Assembly (NCBI GenBank): GCA_958450365.1
Contig: CAUEEP010000743.1
Location: 6,347,501-6,411,500, forward strand
DNA length: 64,000 nucleotides
Origin: Mesorhabditis belari
Lineage: Eukaryota; Nematoda; Chromadorea; Rhabditida; Rhabditidae
Direction of reading: 5' to 3'
The number at the start of each line of letters is the position of its first letter. Position 1 is the first letter of the stretch. The position numbers and the translations under genes are program-made. The notes beneath the pieces are model-generated. The model was given only the letters and a program-made list of their open reading frames with translations. It was not told the origin of the DNA and made no database searches. Positions 32,301 to 44,304 of the stretch are shown piece by piece.

Positions 32301-35300
32301 GGAAAAACTGAAAGGATTTAAGAAATTGAAAAGCTTAAAGATTAGTCTTTAGGCTTTTAAAGGGAAAGACATCTAAACTGTACAAGAGGGAAAGACATCT
32401 AAACTCTAAGAATGTTTTAAAATATTAGTTTTAACCTGAGAATTTCCGGGTAAATCATTAACAGCAATCAAGCCATTTGATGAGATTGTTATCGAGTTTC
32501 GTAGCTTTCCAAAAAGACGCATTGCCGGTACAAGAGGGAAAGACATCTAAACTTTTGTTTTTAAAGTTGAGAAAACATTTCTCTAGTTTACTTTTGTATT
32601 TTTTCCTTTCGGTAATAGATTTCTTGATTGAGAAGAGTAAAGAAGAGCGGGAGAGCAAGAGACAACGCCATCACCTGGAATTCAGAATAAACACAAAAGA
32701 AAATGACTCAAATGTAGGCTTTAGGCATTCAAGGCTGAATATGTATTCAAGAAACGCTTATATTTACCAGTAAAACCTTCATTGCATTGACAGAAGAAAC
32801 GACCGGGTGTGTTTGTGCATGTTGCCTTCTCGTGGCAAATTCCTTGCTCTTTACACTCGTTGATATCTAGGAGAATTATTTTTTTTCAACAATCCTTTCT
32901 TTTTTTCCTTTTGAGTAATGTGTTTTCTAAAAGGCAATCTATTTTTTGAGAAAACTATCGTTGATAAAACGTTTGTTTAAATTCAAGGGTAAGCTAGTTT
33001 CCGCAATTTTTTTTTTTGCGCAACTGGATCGTTTGCGCAACTGCCATAACTTTCTTCTAAGTGGACCAAAGTGGAGAAAAGTTCCCGTATGCTAGAATTT
33101 TAAGTGGGTAGAGTGAGTAATTCGTTTTCTAAAAAGCATCTATTTAAGAAAACTATCGTAGTTGGGGTAGGCATTTTTTGCGCAACTCGCCATAACTTTC
33201 TTCTAAGTGGGCCAATCTTTATGATTTTTGGTTTCATTTTGTTGCACTTATTGAGATCTACAAAATGAAACCAAAATCATAAAGATTAACCCAATTAGAA
33301 GAAAATTATGGTGAGTTGCGCAAATAACTCTGTTGCGGAAACGAGCCTATTCTTACATTCAATCAAGCTAATTTTGATATAATTGACTGAGCCTTGTGAT
33401 TCTTTATCAAATGATACAAAAATTTGACTAATAAAACGATTTGATTACGGTAGTTTTCTTAAATAGATGCTTTCTAGAAAAAGAACTCTGTTAGCGACGA
33501 AGCCCGGACGTCGATTTAGCACCTTTTTTGTGTGCGGCTGATTAAGCTGAAAATTTGCACCAGGAAGTTTTCAGGTTCAAGAAATTCGAATCCGTTCTTA
33601 GTTTCTCAGAAAACTACTCTATTTTTGGAAATTTCATTTAGTTTAATTGCCCAAAATTCGTTTTTTTTTCTCTAATTTGGTTTAATTACGCAAGTTTTTA
33701 GAGTTTTTTTGATGAGCGTATTAGCTTGGAAATTAAGGCTAATTAAGGCTAATTAAAGCTTAAAGTTTCTTAAAAACTAATAACGGATTTAGATTCTCTA
33801 TCCTAGAATTCCATGGTTACAAATTTTCAGATCTATAGCTAACATATTGGGTTGATGAATTGAAAACTGCGGGCTATTGTCGTATGTGACAGTTTGAGCA
33901 CTTTCTTCAAAAGAAACCCATTTTGGTGTCAATAGAAAAATTGTAGAGAATCAAAAATCAAGCTTATATCCAAATTTTCAGAACGATTCAAAAACTGGTT
34001 TTCAAGAAATGCTAAATTTAAGAAAGAAATGCCAAATTTTCACAAAACTTGCATTTTAAGCGAAACTACTAAGTGTATCTTTTTGGAAATTTGGCTATAA
34101 GCCTAATTTTTGATTCTCTACAACTTTTCTATTGGCACCAAAATGGGTTTCTTTTGAAGAAAGTGCTCAAACTGGGACATCTCCAGTTCTCCATTTTTGA
34201 GTCTCACACTTGTCTCACACACAAACCAAAATCCTACTAGAATCCAAAATCCGAAAGAGGAATCCGCAAATTGCCTGTAAAATGGGCAGAAATCGTCAAT
34301 AATAATGGAAATTATTTGGAATGAATTCATGGTTTTATGTTGAATAAATTTTAGTTCAAAGTCCCGCAGTTTTCAATTCACCAACCCAATAGATAGTCGG
34401 AAAGGCAGCCCAATCTTTTAGCTTTGTCTACCAAAAAAGCTATAAGTATTCAACTCTCACCTTCACACTTTTTATATCCATCTCCAATGAAACCGGCTAA
34501 ACACTGACATTTCGAAATAGGTTCCCCACATCTGAACGACAAAAAGTAGACGTTTTATCTTTGAAATAATACCGATCCTTTTCCGTATAGGACAAAGCGT
34601 TCAAAGCACATGTTGCCTGATTTCTCGATTTGCAATTCTCTTTCTCTAAAATTTCAATCATTTAGGGGAAACGTTATTCTGTTACTTGTCGAGCAAGCAA
34701 CACCCATCCAACACTCGCCACATCCACTCTTGCAGCCACCATTCACCGCATCACATCCACCCTCGGCACAATGACAACACCCATCACAGTCGGCTCCCCA
34801 TTCTCCCGCCGAACACTCTACATCTTTTAATAGCTTTAAACATTGTGCATTTAAACCTTGATCACAGGTGTCTCCTTTAAAGCCCGGCTTACAACGAATC
34901 ACTCGATTCACTCCCAATTCGAACATCCATTCGCCCGGGATTCCCGTATTTCCATATTCTTCCAAGTACATAATATTTTCAGAACCTAATAAAAAAAAAA
35001 GAGAATGCAATTAGAGAATTAATATAAAAAAACCTGAAGATGGTAAAGTAAAGTGTAAACCCGAACCATCTCCATTATTAAATCCAGCCTAAAAAGACTC
35101 ACATATAAAATCAATATCATATCAATTCTCTTCTTCTTTGCTTACCTCAGCTCCTTGTGTCCAGCCAACGTTACTGTAAATGAAATTTGCAAAAGTCTCA
35201 TTGTCAGTAATAAAAAGAGCTGCTTGAAAAGTGTTTGTATTCTAAAAATTGTTAAATTTGATTTTATTTCTTCGTACAAACGTCAGCGGGAAGAACCGTT

Positions 35301-36805
35301 TCACCGAGTGGTTGCATCTTTTCCCATGTAACAACAATTGCTGATTTTACCGGAAATTTCAATTTTTAAATCGAAAATAAATAGCTTACACTTACTTTGA
35401 CATTCTTATCATATTGATATCGAATCTCGGATTGTCCCCGTTCAAGCACTCGACCACCTAATACCGTATTCTCTCTAATAATAGTGCGCACTACTATTTT
35501 TTCAATCCCCTCCTGGACCGCAATACTATTAGAGAGTGCACTACTACTATTAAAGAGTTTTATCATTTACCAAAGTAAGACAGTTATAAACTTTATTCCA
35601 AAAATTCTTGCAATTCTTTCATGTACTCCTTTGGCTCCTTTTGACATACAGTTGTGGGCCGGCGAGTTGAAAATTTGTGTCTTGACAAACAACATTTGTG
35701 TCTTGACAAACAAAAAAAAGAGATTTTTTGCACTTTGCACAACAATTTTAGATTTTTTGCTAACTTTTTAGTTAGCAACTTTCTGCTAACTAATAAATAA
35801 ATAAAAAAAAGCCTCACTTTTGCTTGCTTGAATAGCTTTAGAATGTCACATAAACATAAAGTCAAAAAGGTTTAGATGAAAAAGAAGCATCAGAAATTCA
35901 AATTTTCGAGGCTGCACTATTTTTTCAACCCCCTCTCGGACCGCAATACTATTAGAGAGTGCACTACTATTAGAGAGTGCAATACTATTAGAGAGAATAC
36001 GGTAAATCAAATCTTAAATGCGAAAAAGAAAAAAAACACAAACTTATCACTTCTCGATACCAAACATGCCCTCCATTCCTGAGATCATTTCGATTCCAAA
36101 ACGGTGCAATCAATTTCGATCCACCCAAGAATATATGAGTTTTATAAGAACGAGAAGCACTTTCAAAACCGATTCCTCCATTTGAAAGTATCTAAAGGAT
36201 TTGTTTCAAAAAAAGTTTCTTTAATCTTTCTCACATAAACAGTTTTAAAGTTTTCTCCATAAAATTTGACTGATTGATGTAAATCGAGTTTCTTTCCAAC
36301 ATCAAGTGATCGAGGGATCTAAAATTGATTTTAAAACTTTAAACTTCTTGATCTTCTCAACAAACTTCTTGATCTCCTGCTTCTTGTCCATAATCGAAAA
36401 GTCGAGAAGAGAAGAGTGGAGCTGTTACCTAAAAGTGGGAGTGGAAGAGTGCAGCTGTTACCTACCTACCTACCTACCTACCTACCTGTTACTTTTTGAT
36501 TAGTATTGTTTTTTTGATTGTTTATTAAGTAAATATCTATTTTCTACTTGAATTTGTATCTCTTTCGGGGTAGCAAGTTGTCTCCTAGATCGAGCAAGCG
36601 TCGGATCTCTTCGAATCGCTTCTTTCAATCGATCCTCCTCAATTTCTTCTTCGATGCTAAACATTTTAAAGTCAATTTTCTTCCGTAAAATTTTCCCCAA
36701 CCGTAATCTAGCAGCTATTCTTTCAGGATCGAGTCTCATCGAGTGAACGGTGAAGACGAGAGTGACCAGAGTGGCCAATAGGCCAATGGGCCCCATCTTT
36801 TTCAC
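29350..36805 (-). CDS. dex-1: NIDO/EGF-domain transmembrane protein, DEX-1-like
   Basis: Probably an extracellular-matrix-type anchoring protein; C. elegans DEX-1 is known for dendrite anchoring and epidermal shaping. The first exon (from 36805) encodes a signal peptide, MGPIGLLATLVTLVFTVHS. A NIDO domain follows (GIGFESASRSYKTHIFLGGS, LIAPFWNRNDLRNGGHVWY, then FANFIYSNVGWTQGAEAGFN at ~35200). Cys-rich/EGF modules come next (~34440-34930; calcium-binding EGF DINECKEQGICHEKATCTN at ~32870). A second NIDO-like region runs from ~32530 to ~31780 (FFHLDDIGVSGIAPFYAPID, LLYKDLSWSRGAEAGIVSPD). A Thr/Pro-rich stalk, a transmembrane helix (AVIIPASIVAAWLLILLCIV, ~29665) and a short cytoplasmic tail (YGPSYSVRPVGGYNLKRNSQ) end it. 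The last codons may run to TAG at 29350 or splice at the GTGAGT near 29386. Family assignment is good; orthology to dex-1 is from domain order and memory. Confidence 0.8.
30618..30690 (+). tRNA. tRNA-like sequence / tRNA-derived SINE head
   Basis: ACATGGCCAACTGGCTAAGG (A-box-like) and GTCGGGAGGTCAAGGGTTCA then ATCCC (B box GGGTTCAATCC), followed by T runs. Closely related to 19570-19640. It is antisense within a dex-1 intron. Confidence 0.5.
31346..31571. mobile_element. TACCGTATTTTCTC MITE, copy 2
   Basis: TACCGTATTTCCTCTAACTA at the left, ACTATTAGAGAAAGTACGGT at the right; core GACCCCACATCAATAGG. It is in a dex-1 intron, and its right end abuts a tRNA-like sequence. Confidence 0.85.
31571..31642 (+). 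tRNA. tRNA-like sequence flush with a MITE end
   Basis: It starts at the MITE tip: GTAGTCGTGGCGTGGCCGGG. A-box-like TGGCGTGGCC and B-box-like CCGGGTTCGACC are present, and the ends TAGTCG and ATCACTA can pair like an acceptor stem. The same unit follows the same MITE family at 56775. Confidence 0.55.
32360..32553. repeat. 26-bp direct repeats
   Basis: GTACAAGAGGGAAAGACATC then TAAACT occurs at 32378-32403 and 32528-32553, with a partial copy at ~32361. They lie beside dex-1 exons. Confidence 0.7.
32985..33352. mobile_element. GGGGTAGGCTAGTTTCC element, rearranged copy
   Basis: GGTAAGCTAGTTTCCGCAAT at the left, TTGCGGAAACGAGCCTA at the right; inner AATCATAAAGATTAACCCAA arms. Part of the left arm is duplicated (33140-33240). 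It is in a dex-1 intron. Confidence 0.7.
33847..34389. mobile_element. TTGGGTTGATGAATTG mariner-like MITE, copy C
   Basis: 543 bp, TA on both sides, close match to 21726-22270. Its left flank (33779-33846) also recurs, inverted, beside copy D (39268-39340). It is in a dex-1 intron. Confidence 0.88.
35461..35562. mobile_element. TACCGTATTCTCTC palindromic MITE, copy 2
   Basis: TACCGTATTCTCTCTAATAA, core TCCCCTCCTGGACCGCAATA, then TTAGAGAGTGCACTACTACT. A third, half copy at ~35920-36003 ends TTAGAGAGAATACGGTA. Both are in dex-1 introns. Confidence 0.75.
36463..36488. repeat. (CCTA)n microsatellite
   Basis: Six CTAC units in the first dex-1 intron, preceded by a duplicated AGCTGTTACCTA. Confidence 0.85.
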
Positions 36806-38732
36806 CTAAAATACTTAAAATAATCTAGATTTATGTAATAGGAATAGATAAAAGAATAGATAAAAAGGATAAAAAGGATAAAAAGGATCAAATTTAAAGT
36901 AAATATTAAACAGTAAACATTAAACATTAAACAGTAAACAGTAAACAGTAAATATTAAACAGTAAACAGTAAACATTAAACAGTAAACATTTAATAGTAA
37001 AATAAAGTGGAAAATAAAAATCAGGATAAAGAAAAGAGGTGTGAAATTCTTGACCAAAGTGTTTTCTGAGCGACATACACATCAAAGTTTTGACCGAGAT
37101 AAGAAAAAAAAAAGAATTTGATATAAAAGAATAGATGAACGGAAAAAAAGGGCCAAGTGGTGGTTCAAAAAAAACTAAAGAAAAACCCTTAAAAGGTTAT
37201 GATGAATGTATTCTCCCTTTCCCCCTTCTAGCTCTTGACATCTTTTCAACTATCTTTTCATGTACTCGTAAAAAGCAAGCAAGAAAGAAAGCAATGATTT
37301 AATTGAATTGAAAAAAAAAACGTGAAAACAATCCGTGCAATCAAAAAGAATGAAAAAGAATGAAAAAGATTTCAAGTTTGTGATTGAAACTGAAGCGATG
37401 AGAAACATGCTAACTGGCTCGATTGAAAAACTTGAAAAACTCGGCTCTTTTTTGACCAATCTATCTGAAATCGGCTTGTTGAAGAGAGAAAAGAGGCTCA
37501 GTTACATCACTCTGAATCGAATCCCTTATTTGCATATGAGAGCTAAATCCAAATCGATCTCTTTTCTTGTTCAGCCTTGTGAATGCAAAAAGGTGTCTAG
37601 TAAAAAAAAAAAAGTTTGAAATTGGTATGTGAGAAAAGAGAAATGGAAAAAAAGGTTTGAGCAAAGCAAACTGAATTTGAGTAAGCTGAGCAGTTGATGA
37701 GGATTATGATTTGAGAAAGGCCATGTACAGAACAGTGAATAGATTGAGAGAGAGGGCAGCTCTTCAAATTTTGGATCAAGGTTTATGAGGGGAGATGGGG
37801 GGACAGGTGGATAGGTTTGTGGAGGGATTGAGTGAGAAATGGAAATGAGCAAAGACAGAACAGTGGTGGGGAAAGGCCAATGGCCCGCAATAATGCGTTA
37901 ATTGGTCACTCGAAAATCGCGATGCATATTGAAAGGACATGCAGGGAGAAGGTGTAGTTTTGGTTGAGTTTTCGTTGAGTTTTCGAGAATAGTTGTAAAG
38001 GTCTTAGACATAGATGTAAGGGGGAAAATTGAAAGAATTCAATTCAAGAGTGATGGAATTGTTCGCTAAACGTTGATCCAAAGAGATCCAAAGAGATTTT
38101 TTTAATAAATTTCAATGAAAATCTTAATATTAAACTGTTCAAAATGTTGAAAATTTGAAAAAAAAAATCAAAAATTTCATTTTGATTAGTCTAATTTCAT
38201 TTGTAAATGTTTAAAATTCAAAAAAAGAAGTTTAGATTAGAAAATCGATTTTGTTAAAGCTTGACTTACTAGGAGAAAGCTATTATTGTCAGCTGGTATG
38301 AACAACCACAGCGGGAAGCATTCATTTGAGTAAAGACTACTCAAATATTGTTGGTTCTCTTTTCTGTTCTGTAGACATGGTATCGCATTGTTTCCCCTCT
38401 TTTCCTTTTCTATCCATCTATTCTATCGTCTCAAATTTCAACTATTTCACCCTCCTTGTCCTTTATTTGGCATCGACCGGTAAAACAAAAAGGTTTTGAT
38501 AGCTAAAAACAAAGTTTAGAAACATTTTTAGATATCTTTCTATAAGATTCTGGTTTTTTAGATCTATTGAGTGACGGTGCTCCTGAAAAGAGTGACGAGG
38601 AGAATTTCTTGAAGCGTCTTGAGGGTATCTCACCGCCTATCGTAACCCCGTGCTCATTTTGGAACAATAATAAACGCCAGCTAACAAAGTGCATAACAGA
38701 AAACGATTATGGTAAAAAATCAGTTCATAATA

Positions 38733-39267
38733 TTGGGTTGGTAAACTTGAAAACTGCCGGACTTTGAACTAAAATTTATTCAACAAAAAAACCATGAATT
38801 CATTCGAAATAATTTCCATTATTATTGATGACTTCTGCCCATTTTACAGGCAATTTGTGGATTCCTCTTTTGGATTTTCGATTCTAGTAGGATTTTGGTT
38901 TGTGTGTGAGACAAGGGAGACTCAAAAGTGACTGGTGGACTGGAGATGTCCCAGTTTGAGCACTTTCTTCAAAAGAAACCCATTTTGGTGTCAATAGAAA
39001 AGTTGTAGAGAATCAAAAATTAGGCTTATAGCCAAATTTCCAAAAAGATACACTTAGTAGTTTCGCTTAAAATGCAAGTTTTGTAAAAATTCGCAAATTT
39101 GGCATTTCTTGAAAACCAGTTTTTGAATCGTTCTGAAAATTTGGCTATAAGCTTGATTTTTGATTCTCTACAACTTTTCCATTGACACCAAAATGGGTTT
39201 CTTTTGAAGAAAGTGCTCAAACTGTCACATATGAAAATAGCCCGCAGTTTTCAATTCATCAACCCAA
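38733..39267. mobile_element. TTGGGTTGGTAAACTTG mariner-like MITE, copy D
   Basis: About 535 bp, in the opposite orientation to copies B and C, TA on both sides. A second matching terminus (GCAGTTTTCAATTCACCAAC then CCAATA) lies 87 bp beyond, at 39354-39380, so this copy sits within another M1-ended remnant. Confidence 0.85.
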
Positions 39268-40777
39268 TATGTTAGCTATAGATCTGAAAATTTGTAATCA
39301 TGGAATTCTAGGATAGAGAATCTAAATCCGTTATTAGTTTTCAATCTAAATTCGCAGTTTTCAATTCACCAACCCAATAGATCTAGAAAAATGAAAAAAC
39401 AATCAAAAGCTTAATAAAAGCTGCTAGATAAAAGATCAAAAAAGAAATGAAAATCATTGTTGGTTTAGATGTTTTCTTTAAGAAGAACCGACTCATCTAA
39501 AAGACTGAGAAAGGGTTTGAGAAGAAAGAGAGAACATCTAGACAATACCAACGGGTCATCCAGGGTCAAGGTGTCTCCATTGAACCCACCCTCTCTCCTC
39601 ATTCCATTCCTCTCTTTCTCCATCAATCATTTATTTATACTTAACCATTTTTAACTAAAAAAAACTTAAACACTGTAGTTTTCTAATAAAATATCGGATG
39701 AATAGGCTTCAAAGAAGGAAAAACTTTCCAATCTATTCATTCATCGATGGGTATTCAGGAAAAGTGAATGCCTGTCTCCTTTGAGTGAAAAGCATCATAA
39801 AATGTGAGAGAGAAGGCGTAAAAAGCTTTTTTTTTGTTATTTAGAATCAAGTATTCAGACATCTACCTCATTCGGGATACTTTTTGTGAAAGAAGAAAAT
39901 GTAGAATAACAGATAAAGATAGCTTTCAGGTAGCTATCAAAAAAGATAGCTTTTAATTGTATATATACTTTATCCGACAAGGAAAAGTGACAACGCAAAC
40001 AGATTGAACAGCGTAGACGAAGAAAGATAATTGATATACACCTACAATTAGACACGTGTATATATGATATTAAAACTAATTTAAATTGACGGCAGTCGGC
40101 TTATATATTGAGGATTTAAAATAGTTCAGAGACGAAAAAATATCACAAGGTAACTTATTCCAAATTGAAAGATTGAATAGAAAAAGATAGCTTTCAATTG
40201 AAAGATTGAAGATAAAAGAATTTCAATGGTTACTAGGGAAGATTTGAGTTTGTTTTCTTGTTTCAAAAAAGTGAATCAAGAAAAAAGAGAAGAGAATAGT
40301 TCAAGACATTGAAAATTCGCGGACCCGCTTCGTCCTTGACATTTTAAGGTTTTGGAAAACCACTAGAGCACCGTAAATGGGAAACCGTAAACGAAAAACG
40401 AGGCAAGTGTAAGAAGAGATTGCATATGAGGATTGCTCAATTAGGATAGTCATTTTTTTAAAAACAATTTCTTTCATTTCAAAGATTCCTATGAAAAAAA
40501 GGAAGATAAAAAAAAGCTTTGAGGTAACAGTATTTCTTTTTCTTTATTTCTTTTGAGAATTTACTTTACATTACATTTACATAAAGATTCCTGTTCATCC
40601 GTCACTCTCAGAACTGTCTTTTATGCAAATTCCCTAACAAAGTATAGAATAGATGATGAAAAAAGAAATATCAAAATCAAAATCATTGAATTAAGAAAAA
40701 TTCAAAACCCTTTTATGTCATTAATGGTTGGTTTGAAGAATCAGAAGTCTCGCTCTCATGACCGCCATTTGTGGTTG

Positions 40778-40960
40778 AGGAAAAGTTGAGAAAGAAGAGA
40801 AAGAAGAGAAAGAGAAAGAAGAGAAAGAAAAGAAAGAAGAGAAAGAAGAGAAAGAAAAGAAAGAAGAGAAAGAAGAGAAAGAGAAAGAAGAGAAAGAAAA
40901 GAAAGAAGAGAAAGAAGAGAAAGAGAAGAAAGAAGAGAAAGAAGAGAAAGAAAAGAAAAG
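40778..40960. repeat. Purine tract (GAGAAAGAA)n
   Basis: About 180 bp of GAGAAAGAAGAGAAAGA units. Lys/Arg-rich and Phe/Ser-rich frames across it are not genes. A 45-bp direct repeat (CATTTACATAAAGATTCCTG then TTCATC) lies on both sides (~40571, ~41066). Confidence 0.9.
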
Positions 40961-41275
40961 ACAAGGGAACACTTTTTGCCCATTTTCGCAATGATGGTGT
41001 GCGGGTTATAGCCAAAGACAGCTCACCTAAACCATTGTCTTTTTTTTCCTTCAGCAATTTCTCTACATTTACATAAAGATTCCTGTTCATCAGTCACTCT
41101 CAGAACTGTCTTTTATGCAATACTTGTTATTAGAGAATGGTAAAAGGTAAAAAAGAAACGATAAGTAGAATCTGTCATAAAAAAAGCTTATTAAAAAGTA
41201 AATTCACATTACAGGAAGATGAAATGATTAGTGAGATAAATGTAAATTTAATTTCAATAAACTGATGTTGTTTGG

Positions 41276-41565
41276 AATTGCGAAGACAAAGACGATCATG
41301 GCTATGTTGTTGCGAATTGCAAAGACGATTATGGTTATGTTGTTGCGAATTGCGAAGACGATCATGGCCATGGTCGTTCGAAGATGATTATGGCCATGTT
41401 GTTGTGAATTGCAAAGACGATCATGGCCATGTTGTTGCGAATTGCGAAGACGATCATGGCCATGGTCGTTCGAAGATGATTATGGCCATGTTGTTGTGAA
41501 TTGCAAAGACGATCATGGCCATGTTGTTGCGGATTGCGAAGACGATCATGGCCATGGTCGTTCGC
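41276..41565. repeat. Minisatellite with GACGATCATGGCCATG
   Basis: Higher-order tandem array of GAAGACGATCATGGCCATGG/TTGTTGCGAATTGC units (~60 bp alternating, ~117 bp super-unit, about 2.5 copies). Long open frames on both strands come from the repeat. Confidence 0.85.
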
Positions 41566-42228
41566 GATTCCCAACAACAGCAGTTTCAACACTTTCCGGA
41601 TTGTTGCTATCACCACTTGAGAACCGAGCGGCTCATCTACGTGCCGGTAAATTTTAAATTCAATGTTGTTAGAAGAAAGATATCGATATTAATTCAACAC
41701 AGTAGGTGTAGGTAAAAACAAACGATGATGATGATTGACTTTGAAAGTTGATGCTGCGATGAAAGTTGATGCTACGACTAAGGCAAAAGCTAGCCATGAA
41801 TATGAATCGTTCATCATTAAATAAAAAACATTAAATAAAAGATTTGAAAAGACAAATGCGGAGCTTGGAAAGAATAATGGGAGAGATTTGAATCAAGAAA
41901 TTGGTGGAATGAACCCAAATCCTTTGCCCTCTTTGAATCTCGCCTTTCTCTCGAGTTATCGCGTCGGATCATCTATGAATTTCTGGATTTGCTTCTCTTT
42001 TCTAAATATCTACATGAATATGTTGAGTCTATTATTCTCCAATTTCCTCATTCATTCTTCTCCAAGGATTTCTGACCTGAAAAAGCGACAAGATTTCCAT
42101 CAAAAGCATCTAGCAATTCTAGTGAAATCACGATTTTTACCACCGAATTTCTTTGAAATCTAATTTGAAATCTAATTTGAGAATACAGAGAATATGTAAA
42201 TTCTTTTTCATATCATCATGTTTTAAGT

Positions 42229-42450
42229 TACCGTATTTTCTCTAATAGTAGTGCACCCGGCCGAGCCGAGTTGGTGACTATTCTACGGTTTCCAAGTTTT
42301 CACAGAAGCTCAACACTCAAATCCCCCACTAGATCTCATCGTCAGCTACATTTTCCGACCCCACATCGATAGGTTCTGATAAGCGGTTCTCGAGATTTCG
42401 AGGAATTTAGACAACTCTCAAGGTGCAATACTATTAGAGAAAATACGGTA
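42229..42450. mobile_element. TACCGTATTTTCTC MITE, copy 3
   Basis: Perfect tips TACCGTATTTTCTCTAATAG and CTATTAGAGAAAATACGGTA; core GACCCCACATCGATAGG. 222 bp. Confidence 0.88.
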
Positions 42451-43574
42451 TATTTCTTTTAAACAACATCACATAACATTACCTTGATGGAATTGTATAG
42501 CCAAAAAAATGTCACATTCATTGAATATTAACAAATGAAATGAGAAAAAAACTCTTTGATGGACAATCGAAGCAAGCAAAGACACTCACAATTCAAAGGG
42601 TAATTGATCGGTGCTTTTGGAGTTAAAATTTAAAACAACAAAAAAACCAAGGTGTAACTTTTGGAGAAAGAATCAAGAGCTCGACAAAGAAGACAAATCA
42701 CCAAAATTAAAAATTGAGGATGAATAAATATTCATCGGAAAGAGATTTACTTTTAGATGTGAGGTAATTTTCTTTGGAGAAATACGCGAAAGAAAAGGAG
42801 TGAAAGTGCCTGAAGGGAAAAGAAGGAAAAGAAGGAAAAGAAAGAAATAAAGGAGAAGATGAAAGATTGGAAAGAGGAAAGAGGAAACACCTTGTGGATG
42901 AAGGGGAGAGGCTCGGATCGAGTCTGGACTCCCATTCATTGATCTCACTCTTTTCCATTTTTACTCTTCTTTATTTAGAGGGCATAAATTGTTAAATCGT
43001 TTCAACAGTTGATCTGGAAATCTGGAAATCTGGAAATCTTTTCCAAGAAAATCGATTACATTTTGATAAAACCAAAGTCATAATACTGATTTTGCGAAGA
43101 AAAATGCAAAAAAAAGAACTGGGACGAATTGTCCTCGTTTCCTCGTTTCCTATATTTCTTCAGACACACAGTCAAAGCCTTCAAGGCCATTCCCTTCAAA
43201 CCTTACGCAATCCATGAGATCCCGCATTGATCTCGAAAATCGTTATTACATATTTTCAGTTACTATCATTAGAAAAAGACAGCTATAAAAAAAGATTTAC
43301 ATTCATTAGAGTAGAAGAGAGTTCATTAGCAAAAAAAGCAATGATTTTGGGGAAATGTTAAGTACACTTAGCCAAGTAATATACAGTAATATACAGTGAA
43401 GTAATATACAGTTAGTCAGGTTATTGAAAGTTAAAAGACATAGAGAAGATGGAAAAGATGTAGGGTGAAAGAGGAATGGAGTGTGCCAGTTGAATGAGGG
43501 TCATCTTCTTCTCTTGTCCCTGGAAGGGTTGTCCATAAAATTCTTTCGAAAATCCATTTTTGAAAGTTGTTTAA

Positions 43575-44304
43575 CCCATTCGAAACCGCAGCGTTTTTTC
43601 TTTTTTTTCGTCTACGGACCAAGCCCTTTTTTAACATTTTTGACTCCGAAGCAGTTTATTTATGGTTGGAAAGATGTAAGAGAGTCTCCTACACCATTTA
43701 TTTTTGATGAAGAAAGATTTGGATTTGACTTCAGTACTTTTCAAGATCCTATCGATTATTGTTCTTATTTTATCGACGACAATATTTTAGTAGGCGAATC
43801 TAATAAACATGGAAAAAGGAAAACAAACTGGCAGGATTTCGATGCAAAATCTTTCAAGCTCTTCCTGGCTTCAAATGGGAATCGTCAAATTACCGAGGAT
43901 TCGTGACTACTGGAGTAGCAGGCCTGGATTAGGAGGATTTTCCCACATGTCCCACATTATGTCAAGAGCAAAATTTGAATCTATTCTTCGCAATCTGCGT
44001 TTTTGTGATAATGAACTGGATCCTGCAGGAGATCGGCTTTATAAGATTAGAGCTATTATGGAACATTTCAATGCAAAACCAGAGACTGCATTGATTCCGG
44101 GTAAATATGAAATATCTTTTTTGCCCACGTAATTTGTAGATCTGCTACAATTGGAATATACATGTAATGCTGAAAAACAGCAAAGAAAAAAGCAATTAAT
44201 TGAATGAAAATAGCTCAATTAGCGCTGCAGCGAATAATCGCTGCAGCGGTCCGTTCCTGAGTTTTTGCTGCAGCGATTATTCGCTGCAGAAGTTTCGAAT
44301 GGGT
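43575..44304 (+). mobile_element. Decayed piggyBac element with transposase fragment
   Basis: Flanked by TTAA (43571-43574 and 44305-44308), with terminal repeats CCCATTCGAAAC and GTTTCGAATGGG. Bases ~43630-44100 encode part of a piggyBac (DDE_Tnp_1_7) transposase: FIYGWKDVRE..., then in another frame IRDYWSSRPGLGGFSHMSHI and RAKFESILRNLRFCDNELDP. The frame shift is near 43880, and the catalytic Asp-rich C-terminal part is missing. A subterminal palindrome (CGCTGCAGCGAATAATCGCT) precedes the right end. Confidence 0.88.

Noticed and set aside
40713..41090. Lys/Arg-rich and Phe/Ser-rich frames
   Set aside because: Simple purine repeat read in different frames.
41272..41657. Asp/His-rich frames on both strands
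   Set aside because: Minisatellite translation; both strands are open, as expected for a repeat.
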